Part shown: one piece after another, positions 41,714-49,847 of the stretch | How the letters are laid out: each line of letters opens with the position of its first letter | How positions within the stretch are numbered: position 1 is the first letter of the stretch | Assembly: GCF_002234595.1 (NCBI RefSeq) | Contig: NZ_NMUL01000004.1 | Location: forward strand, 93,312-157,311 | DNA: 64,000 bases | Direction of reading: 5' to 3' | DNA from: Amycolatopsis vastitatis | GTDB lineage: Bacteria > Actinomycetota > Actinomycetes > Mycobacteriales > Pseudonocardiaceae | Program-made: the position numbers and the translations under genes | The notes under the pieces: generated by a model | Database searches by the model: none | Told to the model about the DNA's origin: nothing | Seen by the model: the letters and a program-made list of their open reading frames with translations, nothing else

Positions 41714-42793
41714 ATGGCACCGGTCCGGGTCGGCATCGTCGGGCTCAGCGCGAACGGCGGCTGGGCCGCGACCGCGCACGTGCCCGCGCTGGCCGCGGTG
41801 GAGGGCTACGAGCTCCGCGCGCTGAGCGGGAGCAGCGCCGAGTCGGCGCGGGTGGCCGGGGAGAAGTACGGCGTGCCGCTGACCTTCGGCGATGCCGGCG
41901 AGCTCGCCCGGCACCCGGAGGTCGACCTGGTCGTGATCGCCGTGAAGGTGCCCGAGCACCGCGCGCTCATCGAGCCGGCGCTGGCCGCGGGCAAGCAGGT
42001 CCTGAGCGAGTGGCCGCTGGGCGTGAGCCTGGCCGAAACCGAGGCGCTGGCCGAAGCCGCGAAGGGACGGCAGACCGCGGTGGGGCTGCAGGGGCGGTCC
42101 GCGCCGGCGTTGCGCTACCTGCGTGACCTCATCAAGGACGGCTACGTCGGCCGCGTGCTTTCGACGTCGTTGATCGCGTCGGGCGCGAACTGGGGTCCCT
42201 CGGTGCGGGCCGGGCGCGACTACCAGCTGCACCCCGAGGGCGGGGCGACGATGCTGACCATCCCGTTCGCGCACACCGTCGACGCGCTGGCCATGGTGCT
42301 CGGCGGCTTCGCCGAGCTGTCGGCGACGATGGCGACCGTCCGGCCTCGGGTGCGCGACGAGGTCACCGGCGAGTCCGTCGCCATGACCGCGCCGGACCAG
42401 ATCGCCGTCACCGGCGTGCTGACCGGCGGGGCGGTCACGTCGCTGCACCTGCGTGGCGGGACGTCGCCGGCCACGAACTTCCACTGGGAGATCAACGGCA
42501 CCGAGGGCACGCTGGTCGTCGAGGCCGCGGACCCGCTGTTCTGGATCGCGAAGCTGACGTTGCGCGGCAGCCGGACCGGCACGCTCGAGAAGCTCACCGT
42601 GCCCGCCCGGTACGAGCTGCCGCAGCTGGCCGGGCGCAGCGCCGAGCCGTCGTACAACGTCGCCCACGCCTACGCGCGGCAGCTCAAGGGCGATCTGCCG
42701 GACTTCGCGCACGCCCTGGGCGTGCACCGGGTCCTCGACGCCGTCCAGCGGTCGGCCGACACCGGGACCCGGATCAAGCCGGACGCAGAGTAA
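41714..42793 (+). CDS. Gfo/Idh/MocA family oxidoreductase
   Basis: A 359-residue NAD(P)-dependent dehydrogenase. The N-terminal Rossmann fold shows VGIVGLSANGGWAATAHVP and the segment VIAVKVPEHRALIEPALAAG, then KQVLSEWPLGVSLAE in place of the usual EKP motif (Glu-Trp-Pro). The C-terminal domain is of the usual alpha/beta type. GAAAGGA lies seven bases before the ATG. Related proteins act on sugars or inositols, and some resemble Gal80-like sugar sensors; the WPL variant fits that subgroup, in which the catalytic Lys is missing. Its substrate is unknown. Confidence 0.82.
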   Translation: MAPVRVGIVGLSANGGWAATAHVPALAAVEGYELRALSGSSAESARVAGEKYGVPLTFGDAGELARHPEVDLVVIAVKVPEHRALIEPALAAGKQVLSEWPLGVSLAETEALAEAAKGRQTAVGLQGRSAPALRYLRDLIKDGYVGRVLSTSLIASGANWGPSVRAGRDYQLHPEGGATMLTIPFAHTVDALAMVLGGFAELSATMATVRPRVRDEVTGESVAMTAPDQIAVTGVLTGGAVTSLHLRGGTSPATNFHWEINGTEGTLVVEAADPLFWIAKLTLRGSRTGTLEKLTVPARYELPQLAGRSAEPSYNVAHAYARQLKGDLPDFAHALGVHRVLDAVQRSADTGTRIKPDAE

Positions 42794-42844
42794 CTGTTAC
42801 CGGCGGTTGTAGCCTTTCCGCTGTCCGGGCCTTACGCTCGGATC

Positions 42845-43624
42845 ATGGACGACGTTGTCTATGACCGCGCGGGCCGGGGCGAGCCGCTGGTGCTGATCCA
42901 CGGCATCGGCCATCGCCGCCAGGCTTGGGCGCCGGTGTTTCCGCTGCTCACGCCCCATCGTGACGTCATCGCCGTCGACCTGCCCGGCTTCGGCGAGTCG
43001 CCCGAGCCGTCCGGCGGGTACGGCATCGAGCCCGCGCTGGTGATGTTCAAGGAGCTGTTCACCGACCTCGGGCTCGGCAGGCCGCACGTCGCCGGCAACT
43101 CGCTCGGCGGCCTGCTGTCGCTGGCCCTCGGGCAGGCCGGGCTGGTCCGCAGTGTCACGGCGTTGTCGCCCGCCGGGCTGTGGACCCGGAGGCAGAAGCT
43201 CTACGCGATCGCGACGCTCAAGGCCCACCGATCCCTCGCTCAGCGCACGCCGCCGCACGTCGTGCGCCGCATCGCCGCGACGGCGGCCGGACGCAAGGCG
43301 CTGGTCGGGATGATCGTCGGGCGGCCCGAGCTGCTGACACCCGACGTCGTCGTCGAGGACGCCCGCGCGCTCGCCACCGCGCCGGGGTTCGAGCCCAGCG
43401 CCGCGCAGTCCCGTGGCGACTTCCGCTTCACCGGCCCGGTCACCGGGGTCCCGGTGACCGTCGCGTGGGCCGAGCGCGACCGGATCCTCGCCCGGCCGCG
43501 TCTCGCCGAGCTGCGGAAAGTCGCGCCGGACGGGTCGTTCCGGCTGCTGCCGGGCTGCGGGCACGTGCCGATGAACGACGACCCTGAACTCGTCGCAAAG
43601 GTCCTGCTCGACGGAAGCCGTTAG
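42845..43624 (+). CDS. Alpha/beta hydrolase
   Basis: A 259-residue serine hydrolase. The nucleophile elbow is AGNSLGG (Ser), the oxyanion segment is LIHGIGHRRQAW, the acid is likely in the WAERDRILARP segment, and the His is in GCGHVPMND. The ATG at 42845 follows a -10 box TACGCT (42833-42838) by six bases with no ribosome site, so the mRNA is predicted to be leaderless. The substrate cannot be told from sequence. Confidence 0.84.
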   Translation: MDDVVYDRAGRGEPLVLIHGIGHRRQAWAPVFPLLTPHRDVIAVDLPGFGESPEPSGGYGIEPALVMFKELFTDLGLGRPHVAGNSLGGLLSLALGQAGLVRSVTALSPAGLWTRRQKLYAIATLKAHRSLAQRTPPHVVRRIAATAAGRKALVGMIVGRPELLTPDVVVEDARALATAPGFEPSAAQSRGDFRFTGPVTGVPVTVAWAERDRILARPRLAELRKVAPDGSFRLLPGCGHVPMNDDPELVAKVLLDGSR

Positions 43625-43737
43625 GTGACATTCGCTTTACGTCCGTCTTTTGACCCTGGTAGGTGACAGCTTCGCGAGGCAGAATCCTCCGCCGTGCGCC
43701 CGTTGGGGAACTTGGGCGCGAATCGGAGGAAACACGC

Positions 43738-45429
43738 ATGAGGCTTTCAACCCGGCTCGTGGTGCTCGCCGCGGCCGCGCTGGCGACGACCGCGGTGACC
43801 ACCGCACCCGCGTCCGCGGGCCAGCGCCCGGACCCCACCACCGACGTCCGGATCATCGGGTTCAACGACCTGCACGGCAACCTGGAGCCGCCGTCCGGCT
43901 CCGGCGGCCGTGTGGTGCAGTCGGACGGGACCACTGTGGACGCCGGCGGTGCCGCCTACCTGGCCACGCACGTGAAGCAGCTGCGTTCCCAGGTGAAGAA
44001 CTCGTTCGTCGTGTCCGCCGGTGACAACATCGGCGCGTCACCGCTGACCTCGGCGCTGTTCCACGACGAGCCGACCATCGACTTCCTGAACATGCTGGGC
44101 GTGAGCGCGTCCGTCGTCGGGAACCACGAGTTCGACGAGGGCTACAAGGAACTGCAGCGCATGCAGTTCGGCGGCTGCCACCCCACCGACGGCTGCCAGT
44201 TCCAGAAGACCTTCGACGGGGCGAAGTTCCCGTTCCTCGGGTCCAATGTGTACTTCACCAACGGCCTGCCCGCGCTGTTGCCGTTCACCGTCAAGTTCGA
44301 GGGCGGCGTGCCGGTCGGCGTCATCGGGGCCACGCTGAAGGACCTGCCGTCCGTCGTCACGCCGGAGGCGATCAAGGGCCTGAAGTTCGGCGACGAGGTC
44401 GAGGCGATCAACCGCACGGCGAACCTGCTCGACTACTTCGGCGTCAAGGCCCAGATCGTGCTCATGCACCAGGGCGACGGCACCGAGGTCGAGGGCCCGA
44501 ACGACTGCAAGCTGCGCCCCGGCCCGGCCGCCGCGATCGCGGCCGCGGTGACGCCGAAGGTCGACGCGTTCTTCACCGGGCACAGCCACCAGCAGTACAA
44601 CTGCGTGATCAACGACCCGGCCGGCCAGCCGCGGCCGGTCATCCAGGGCTCGTCGTTCGGCCGCCTGCTGTCGGTGGTGGACCTGAAGATCAGCCTGAAG
44701 ACGCGGGATGTCGTGCGGTCGCAGACCAAGGCGTTCAACGAGATCGTCACCCGCACGGTCACGCCGGACCCGGCCGTGGCGGCGCTGGTCGCCGACGCGA
44801 AGACCAAGTCGGCGCCGATCGCGAACAAGCAGGTCGGCACCATCACCGCGGACCTGCCGGCGGCGGGCAACGCGGCTGGTGAGTCGCCGCTCGGCGACGT
44901 CATCGCCGACGCGCAGCTGGCGGGTACGCAGTCGAACAGCGCGGTCGTCGCGATCACCAACCCGGGCGGCATCCGCGCCGACCTGACGTACAAGTCGTCG
45001 TCGAACGGCGAGGGTGACGGCGTGGTGACCTACGGCGAGGCGTTCACCGTCCAGCCGTTCTCGAACATCATGCAGACGATCACGCTGACCGGCGCGAACC
45101 TGAAGAACGTGCTGGAACAGCAGTGGACCGCGGCCGGCACGAAGATCCTGCAGATCTCGAGCTCGCTGCACTACTCGTACTCGGCGGGCGCGCCGATCGG
45201 CTCGCGCGTTTCGGACATCACGGTGAACGGCACGCCGGTCGACCCGGCGGCGACGTTCCGCGTGTCGGTGAACAACTTCCTCGCCGCCGGCGGGGACGGC
45301 TTCACCGAGTTCACGAAGGGCACGAACCTGTCCGGCGGGCCGGTGGACCTGGACGCGCTGGTCGCCTACCTGGGCGCCCACCCGAACCTGGCCCCGCCGG
45401 CGGCGGACCGGATCACCCGGCTGCCGTAG
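43738..45429 (+). CDS. Secreted bifunctional metallophosphatase/5'-nucleotidase
   Basis: A 563-residue exported enzyme that dephosphorylates nucleotides outside the cell. A Sec signal peptide covers residues 1-28 (LVVLAAAALATTAVTTAPAS-AG). The calcineurin-like domain has all five metal motifs: FNDLHGNLEPP, SAGDNIGASPL, VGNHEFDEG, LMHQGDG and TGHSHQQYN. The C-terminal 5'-nucleotidase domain holds SPLGDVIADAQL and AITNPGGIRADL. CGGAGGA lies upstream of ATG 43738. It is likely a phosphate or nucleoside scavenging enzyme. Confidence 0.9.
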   Translation: MRLSTRLVVLAAAALATTAVTTAPASAGQRPDPTTDVRIIGFNDLHGNLEPPSGSGGRVVQSDGTTVDAGGAAYLATHVKQLRSQVKNSFVVSAGDNIGASPLTSALFHDEPTIDFLNMLGVSASVVGNHEFDEGYKELQRMQFGGCHPTDGCQFQKTFDGAKFPFLGSNVYFTNGLPALLPFTVKFEGGVPVGVIGATLKDLPSVVTPEAIKGLKFGDEVEAINRTANLLDYFGVKAQIVLMHQGDGTEVEGPNDCKLRPGPAAAIAAAVTPKVDAFFTGHSHQQYNCVINDPAGQPRPVIQGSSFGRLLSVVDLKISLKTRDVVRSQTKAFNEIVTRTVTPDPAVAALVADAKTKSAPIANKQVGTITADLPAAGNAAGESPLGDVIADAQLAGTQSNSAVVAITNPGGIRADLTYKSSSNGEGDGVVTYGEAFTVQPFSNIMQTITLTGANLKNVLEQQWTAAGTKILQISSSLHYSYSAGAPIGSRVSDITVNGTPVDPAATFRVSVNNFLAAGGDGFTEFTKGTNLSGGPVDLDALVAYLGAHPNLAPPAADRITRLP

Positions 45430-45468
45430 TTCCGGTTTCTCCAAGACACCCGGGTCGACAATGGACCC

Positions 45469-45795
45469 ATGACGACCTGGGAAGACGTCGTGCGCCTGGC
45501 CTCGGGACTCCCCGAGGTCGAGGCGGCGACGTGGTACCGCACGCCCGCGCTGAAGGTCGCGGGCAAGGGTTTCGCGCGGCTGCGCACCGAGGCCGAAGGC
45601 GGCCTGGTGGTGATGTGCGGGCTCGACGAGAAGGCCGCGTTGCTGGACTCCGGCGACGCGGCCTTCTTCACGACACCGCACTACGACGGCCACGGCTCGA
45701 TCATCGTGGACCTCGAGCGTGTCGACGTCGATCAGCTGCGCGAGCTGCTCGAAGAGGCGTGGCGGCTGAAGGCGCCGCAGCGGCTGCTCACTTGA
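45469..45795 (+). CDS. MmcQ/YjbR family protein
   Basis: A 108-residue protein with the MmcQ/YjbR fold (CyaY-like). Landmarks are VRLASGLPEVEAATWYRTPA, GKGFARLR and the C-terminal segment LRELLEEAWRLKAPQRLL. A -10-like box GACAAT (45457-45462) ends six bases before the ATG, and no ribosome site is visible, so the start is probably leaderless. The function of the family is not settled, although DNA binding has been proposed. Its end overlaps the convergent GNAT gene by eight bases. Confidence 0.8.
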   Translation: MTTWEDVVRLASGLPEVEAATWYRTPALKVAGKGFARLRTEAEGGLVVMCGLDEKAALLDSGDAAFFTTPHYDGHGSIIVDLERVDVDQLRELLEEAWRLKAPQRLLT

Positions 45796-46318
45796 GTTCG
45801 CCCTGGAGCATGCTCATCAAGATCATGTCGTGGCGGCGGCCGCCTTCGCCGACGAACGCCTCGCGGTGACGGCCGTCCTCCGAAAAGCCGACCTTGCGGT
45901 AGACGTGCCGGGCGCGCTCGTTCTCGGCGACCACCCAGAGCGTGATCATGTGGAGCCGCATGCGGTCGAAGCCGTAGCGGCACATCACGCGCAGCGCGTC
46001 GGTGCCGTAGCCGCCTCCGTTGCGGTAGCCGGCGTCGCCGATGTAGATGTCGAGCTCGGCGTTGCCGACCTCGGGCTCGGCGTCGCGCAGGTCGACGATG
46101 CCGATCAGCTTGCCGTCGGCCTTCGTCTCGATGCCGAGCAGGACCAGCTCGTACTTGTTGACCGGCCGCTCCTCGCAGCGCTTGCGGATCTGCGCGCGCG
46201 AGCGCGGGTGGTCGTTGACCATCCAGCGGCCCACCTCGGGGTCGTGCACCCAGTCGTAGATCTTGTCGGCGTCCTCCGGTTCGAGCGCGCGCAGCCGGAC
46301 GAGTTCCCCCTCGAGCAT
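45788..46318 (-). CDS. GNAT acetyltransferase (RimJ/RimL type)
   Basis: A 176-residue N-acetyltransferase. It starts VRLRALEPEDADKIYDWVHD and has the acetyl-CoA-binding segment GYRNGGGYGTDALRVMCRYG, followed by LWVVAENERARHVYRKVGF. These are the usual landmarks of RimJ/RimL-like enzymes that acetylate N-termini or small amines. The next gene ends two bases upstream on the same strand, so the two are likely co-transcribed. Confidence 0.85.
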   Translation of the reverse strand: MLEGELVRLRALEPEDADKIYDWVHDPEVGRWMVNDHPRSRAQIRKRCEERPVNKYELVLLGIETKADGKLIGIVDLRDAEPEVGNAELDIYIGDAGYRNGGGYGTDALRVMCRYGFDRMRLHMITLWVVAENERARHVYRKVGFSEDGRHREAFVGEGGRRHDMILMSMLQGELK

Positions 46319-46320
46319 CT

Positions 46321-46698
46321 CTACTCCCGTTTCACCAGCAGAAAGTCGTTGACGTCCAGCAAGCCGAGGACCGGCCGGATCGGGACCGGCATGGCCCGGC
46401 GTGAATCATCGTGCACGAGCTGCGCGTCGCGCACGTGGATATTCTCCCGCCGGGTGACCAGGGTGCAGCCGCCGGCGGCCAGCACGTTCTTCACCCAGTC
46501 GGCGTCGGGCCCGTAGGTCAGCGCGACGACGAAGCCGTCCTTCGTGCGGAAGACGTTGACCGGCGTGCGGAACTCGCGCCCGGATTTCCGTCCTTTGTGG
46601 ACGACCATGGCGAACCCGGGCGCCCAGCCGGCGACGTGCTTGAGGACCTGGTTGGTCGCCACGCGGTTGAAGCGGGCGACTCGCTTGGAGAGCACCAT
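46321..46698 (-). CDS. F420/deazaflavin-dependent nitroreductase family protein (Ddn-like)
   Basis: A 125-residue split-beta-barrel protein. Landmarks are MVVHKGRKSGREFRTPVNVF, VVALTYGPDADWVKNVLAAG and LVTRRENIHV, which place it in the FDOR/nitroreductase-deazaflavin family. Mycobacterial members reduce substrates with coenzyme F420H2. I chose ATG 46698; the frame remains open far upstream without coding character. The GNAT gene follows after two bases. Confidence 0.83.
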   Translation of the reverse strand: MVLSKRVARFNRVATNQVLKHVAGWAPGFAMVVHKGRKSGREFRTPVNVFRTKDGFVVALTYGPDADWVKNVLAAGGCTLVTRRENIHVRDAQLVHDDSRRAMPVPIRPVLGLLDVNDFLLVKRE

Positions 46699-46804
46699 GG
46701 GGTCATGATGATCCCGCCGGAGGCAGAGATCAACAGATGGTGAATTAACCGATCGGGTGACCCCGGCTCCCGGAGCGCGCCGCGCCGATGGTGGGATATG
46801 GCGC

Positions 46805-47455
46805 ATGTCGACCGAATGGCCGCTGCGCCAGGACCCGGAAGGGCCGGTCATCATCGCGCTGGCGCTGGTGAACGACCCCGACGCGCTGGGCTTCGTCGTG
46901 CTGGACGACGAGGACGACTGGTTCATCAGCGACGGCACCGAGCTGTCCGACGACGTGCTGGTCAACCGCGAGAGCTTCGGCAAGATGTCGTTGCGCGAAG
47001 CCGTCGAGCTGCTGCCGCAGCTGGGCGCGCTGGCGGGCCTGCCGACGGGCATGGCCGCCGATTGGGACCCCGAGCGCCGCACGTGGCTGCTCTCCTCGGT
47101 GACCGGCTCCGACGACGAGGACGAGGACCTCCGGCTGCTCGCCCAGCGCCGCGCGGCCTGGAAGTACGAGGGCTCGCCGGACGACGAAGCGCAGATCAGC
47201 AGCGGGCTCACCGAGATCCCGGCCGGCCCGCAGCAGCCGGTGCGCGCGGTCCGGCAGGTCGTCCGCGAGCAGGACGGCACCTGGCTGTTCGTCGGCTTCG
47301 AGGTCCCCGAAGCCGAGGACTTCGAGGTCGAGGGGCTGGAGCTGGAGCACGTCGCGAACCTGTACCCGGACGTGCGCGGCGTGCTGAAGGCCGCGCCGGG
47401 CCAGGTGTACGACCGCGCCACGCCCGAGTCCGACTGGGAGCTCGTCGAGGGCTGA
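46805..47455 (+). CDS. Acidic hypothetical protein
   Basis: A 216-residue protein that I do not recognise. It is very acidic, with clusters such as LDDEDDWFISDGTELSDD and GSDDEDEDLRLL, and has no signal peptide or membrane segment. The middle contains DWDPERRTWLLSS and LFVGFEVPEAEDFEVEGLEL. The ATG at 46805 follows GGATAT by five bases and no ribosome site is obvious, so a leaderless start is possible. It is divergent from the deazaflavin oxidoreductase pair. Base composition is like that of its neighbours, so there is no sign of recent transfer. Confidence 0.7.
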   Translation: MSTEWPLRQDPEGPVIIALALVNDPDALGFVVLDDEDDWFISDGTELSDDVLVNRESFGKMSLREAVELLPQLGALAGLPTGMAADWDPERRTWLLSSVTGSDDEDEDLRLLAQRRAAWKYEGSPDDEAQISSGLTEIPAGPQQPVRAVRQVVREQDGTWLFVGFEVPEAEDFEVEGLELEHVANLYPDVRGVLKAAPGQVYDRATPESDWELVEG

Positions 47456-47552
47456 GAAAGTCGGGCGCGGTTGTCCCGGAGACGTCAGCGCCGTTCGTCC
47501 TTACAGTGAAGGCTGGCGATCGGCGCCGGTCAGGACCTGTGAGGAGCACCTC

Positions 47553-47903
47553 ATGCCCCAGTACGCCGCGATCATCTACGCCTCCGACGTCGACCCGACG
47601 GCGCCCGAGGCCGTGGACATGATGAAGGACTACGACGAGTTCGGCGCCGGCGCCCGAGCCGTGATCCGCGGCGGCGCGGCCCTCTACCCGACGGCGACCG
47701 CGACGACGGTCCGCGTCACCGGCGGCAAGGGCGGCGACATCGTCACCAGCGACGGCCCGTACGCGGAGACGAAGGAAGCCCTGACCGGCTTCTACCTGCT
47801 CGAGTGCGCCGACCTCGACGAGGCCGTCAAGGTGGCGGCGCGGATCCCCGGTGCCTGGGACGGCGCCATCGAGGTCCGGCCGGTCGTCGACTTCGGCCAG
47901 TGA
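47553..47903 (+). CDS. DGPF/YCII-related protein, partner of ECF42 sigma factor
   Basis: A 116-residue ferredoxin-fold protein with the diagnostic motif TSDGPYAETKEAL followed by GFYLLECADLDEAVKVAARI. GAGGAG lies upstream of the ATG. Genes of this type are the conserved partners of ECF42 sigma factors, and the sigma gene overlaps its stop as GTGA. Published work found no classical anti-sigma role for these proteins, so whether it modulates the sigma factor is open. Confidence 0.85.
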   Translation: MPQYAAIIYASDVDPTAPEAVDMMKDYDEFGAGARAVIRGGAALYPTATATTVRVTGGKGGDIVTSDGPYAETKEALTGFYLLECADLDEAVKVAARIPGAWDGAIEVRPVVDFGQ

Positions 47904-49090
47904 CCGGCGCCGGGGACGCGGTCGCGCGGCTGGTCCGGGAAGAGGGCACCCGGGTACTGGCCACGCTGGTCCGCGTCACCGGCAGCGTCGACCTGGCCGA
48001 GGACGCGGTGCAGGACGCCGTCGTGCGCGCACTGGAGACGTGGCCGCGCGACGGCGTCCCGGGCAATCCGCGCGGCTGGCTGCTGGTCGCGGCCCGCCGC
48101 CGCGCGGTCGACGTGGTCCGCCGCGAAGCGAAGCGCCTCGGGAAGGAGGCGGACGCGGTGCCCGCCTTCGACCCGTGCCCGGACCCGGTCTCGGTCCGCG
48201 ACGACCTGCTGCGGCTGGTCTTCACGTGCTGCCACCCGGCGTTGTCGCTGGACGCGCAGGTGGCTTTGGCGCTTCGGACGTTGGGCGGTTTGTCGACCGC
48301 GGAGGTCGCCCGCGGCCTGCTGGTGCCCGAAGCGACGATGGCGAAGCGGCTGACGCGCGCGAAGCAGAAGATCGCTCAGGCGAGGATCCCGTACCGGGTG
48401 CCTTCGGCGGAGGAACTGCCTGCTCGCTTGGCCGGTGTCGCGTCGACGGTGTACTTGATCTTCAACGAGGGTTACACGGGCAGTGTTTCGCTGGTCGCGG
48501 AGGGCGTCCGCCTGGCGCGTTTGCTGGCTTCGCTGATGCCGGACGAGTCGACGGCGCTGGGGTTGCTGGCTTTGGTGTTGCTGCAGGACGCTCGCCGTCC
48601 CGCGCGCTTTCTTCCGGACGGCTCGCCGGTGCTGCTTTCTTCGCAGGACCGTTCGCTGTGGGACCCGTCGCTGATCAAGGAAGGCGTCGAGCTGGTCGGC
48701 CGCGGTCTGCGCCGGACGCCGTCGGTCCCGAACGCGTACGTGGTCCAGGCGGCGATCGCGGCATGTCACGACCTGGCGCCGTCGTACGAGGAGACGAACT
48801 GGGACGCGGTGATTTCCTGGTACGACGTGCTGTTGTCGGTCCAGGACACCCCGGTGGTCAGGCTGAACCGCGCGGCGGCGGTGGCGGAACGGGACGGCCC
48901 TGCCGCGGCATTGGCGCTGGTGGACGCGTTGCCGGGGTTGACGGAGTACCCGTGGTGGCACGCGTCGCGGGCGGAGTTGTTGCACCGCTTGGGTTCCGGG
49001 TCCGCCGCAGAGGCGCTGGCCCGCGCGGAGGAAACCGGCTTGCCCCCCGCCCACGCGGCTCGCCTGCGCGCCCGGTTGGGTCCGGAGTAG
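47900..49090 (+). CDS. ECF42-type RNA polymerase sigma factor with long C-terminal extension
   Basis: A 396-residue sigma factor. Region 2 is at residues 10-75 (LAEDAVQDAVVRALETWPRD, GNPRGWLLVAARRRAVDVVR). Region 4 follows at about 105-155 (TAEVARGLLVPEATMAKRL). The C-terminal 230 residues form a helical, TPR-like extension (VYLIFNEGYTGS, RLNRAAAVAERDGPAAALAL) that defines ECF42 and is required for activity in characterised members. It starts at GTG 47900, overlapping the DGPF stop. No transmembrane anti-sigma gene is present, as usual for this group. Confidence 0.88.
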   Translation: MTGAGDAVARLVREEGTRVLATLVRVTGSVDLAEDAVQDAVVRALETWPRDGVPGNPRGWLLVAARRRAVDVVRREAKRLGKEADAVPAFDPCPDPVSVRDDLLRLVFTCCHPALSLDAQVALALRTLGGLSTAEVARGLLVPEATMAKRLTRAKQKIAQARIPYRVPSAEELPARLAGVASTVYLIFNEGYTGSVSLVAEGVRLARLLASLMPDESTALGLLALVLLQDARRPARFLPDGSPVLLSSQDRSLWDPSLIKEGVELVGRGLRRTPSVPNAYVVQAAIAACHDLAPSYEETNWDAVISWYDVLLSVQDTPVVRLNRAAAVAERDGPAAALALVDALPGLTEYPWWHASRAELLHRLGSGSAAEALARAEETGLPPAHAARLRARLGPE

Positions 49091-49213
49091 ACGTTGGCAC
49101 TGTGGGTGTTTTCCTTACCGGTCAACTGAAAAACCGAGGTCGCGGGCGGCCTTGACCGTGGTCCGGGCGGGCGCGTTCGATGGACGGACGTCCTACCCCC
49201 GAGGAGGCCACCC

Positions 49214-49606
49214 ATGGCCGAACACCAGAACGCCACTCTCATCCGCCGGGGCTACGAGGCATTCGCCACCGGCGATGTCGCCACGCTGTCGGAGCTCCTC
49301 GCACCGGACGCCGTGCAGCACATGCCCGGCCACAACGAGTTCTCCGGCGACCACAAGGGCCGCGACGCGATCCTGGCCATGTACGGGCAGCTGGCCGAGC
49401 GAAGCGGCGGAACCCTGAAGGTGGAGCTGGAGGAGGTCTACGCGAACGACGACGAAGTCGTCACCGTGTACCACTCGACGGGCACCCGCGACGGCAAACG
49501 GCTGGACACCCGCCACGCCCTGGTCTTCCGCATGCGCGACGGCAAAGCGGCGGAACTGACGGACGTTTCGAGCGACGAAGCCGCCGACGACAGTTTCTGG
49601 TCCTGA
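49214..49606 (+). CDS. SnoaL/NTF2-like protein
   Basis: A 130-residue NTF2-fold protein. It begins NATLIRRGYEAFATGDVATL, continues AHMPG-like (QHMPGHNEFSGDHKGRDAIL) and ends with FRMRDGKAAELTDVSSDE, all typical of SnoaL-like ester cyclase/polyketide cyclase relatives. CGAGGAGG lies upstream of the ATG. Members range from enzymes to small binding proteins; no catalytic assignment is possible here. It follows the sigma factor by 123 bp and may belong to the regulon of that sigma factor, which is inferred. A terminator follows the stop. Confidence 0.8.
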   Translation: MAEHQNATLIRRGYEAFATGDVATLSELLAPDAVQHMPGHNEFSGDHKGRDAILAMYGQLAERSGGTLKVELEEVYANDDEVVTVYHSTGTRDGKRLDTRHALVFRMRDGKAAELTDVSSDEAADDSFWS

Positions 49607-49614
49607 TACGCGAA

Positions 49615-49655
49615 AGCCCCAGGTCCACAGTAGACACCGTGTGACCTGGGGCTTT
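49615..49655. terminator. Bidirectional hairpin between SnoaL-like gene and tRNA-Gly
   Basis: AGCCCCAGGTC (49615-49625) and GACCTGGGGCT (49643-49653) pair perfectly over eleven bases. It lies eight bases after the SnoaL-like stop and nine bases after the tRNA 3' end on the other strand, so it can end both transcripts. T-runs on both sides are short. Confidence 0.7.
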
Positions 49656-49663
49656 GCTCTGAG

Positions 49664-49734
49664 AGCGGATGACGGGAATCGAACCCGCGTATTCAGCTTG
49701 GGAAGCTGATGTTCTACCATTGAACTACATCCGC
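49664..49734 (-). tRNA. tRNA-Gly (anticodon CCC)
   Basis: On the reverse strand a 71-base cloverleaf folds fully. The acceptor stem is GCGGATG/CATCCGC, the D arm is GTTC-AATGGTA-GAAC, and the anticodon arm is TCAGC-TTCCCAA-GCTGA with CCC at positions 34-36. The T arm is GCGGG-TTCGATT-CCCGT. The discriminator base is T and CCA is not encoded. It reads GGG codons. Confidence 0.95.
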
Positions 49735-49847
49735 AGTGCGTCGCCAGCATACACGGCAGCGTGATCCCCTTGTCCAGGACCCTCCCTCCTTGACTCGCGC
49801 GCGTCAAGTGACAACACTTGTTGTCGACTGGCGGAGGTGAGCTGCCC

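Noticed and set aside
47460..47500. A candidate ECF-type promoter (TGTCCC with a downstream CGTCC) ahead of the DGPF-ECF42 genes.
   Set aside because: The spacing and both boxes deviate from what I would expect, and short GC-rich boxes occur by chance at this base composition.
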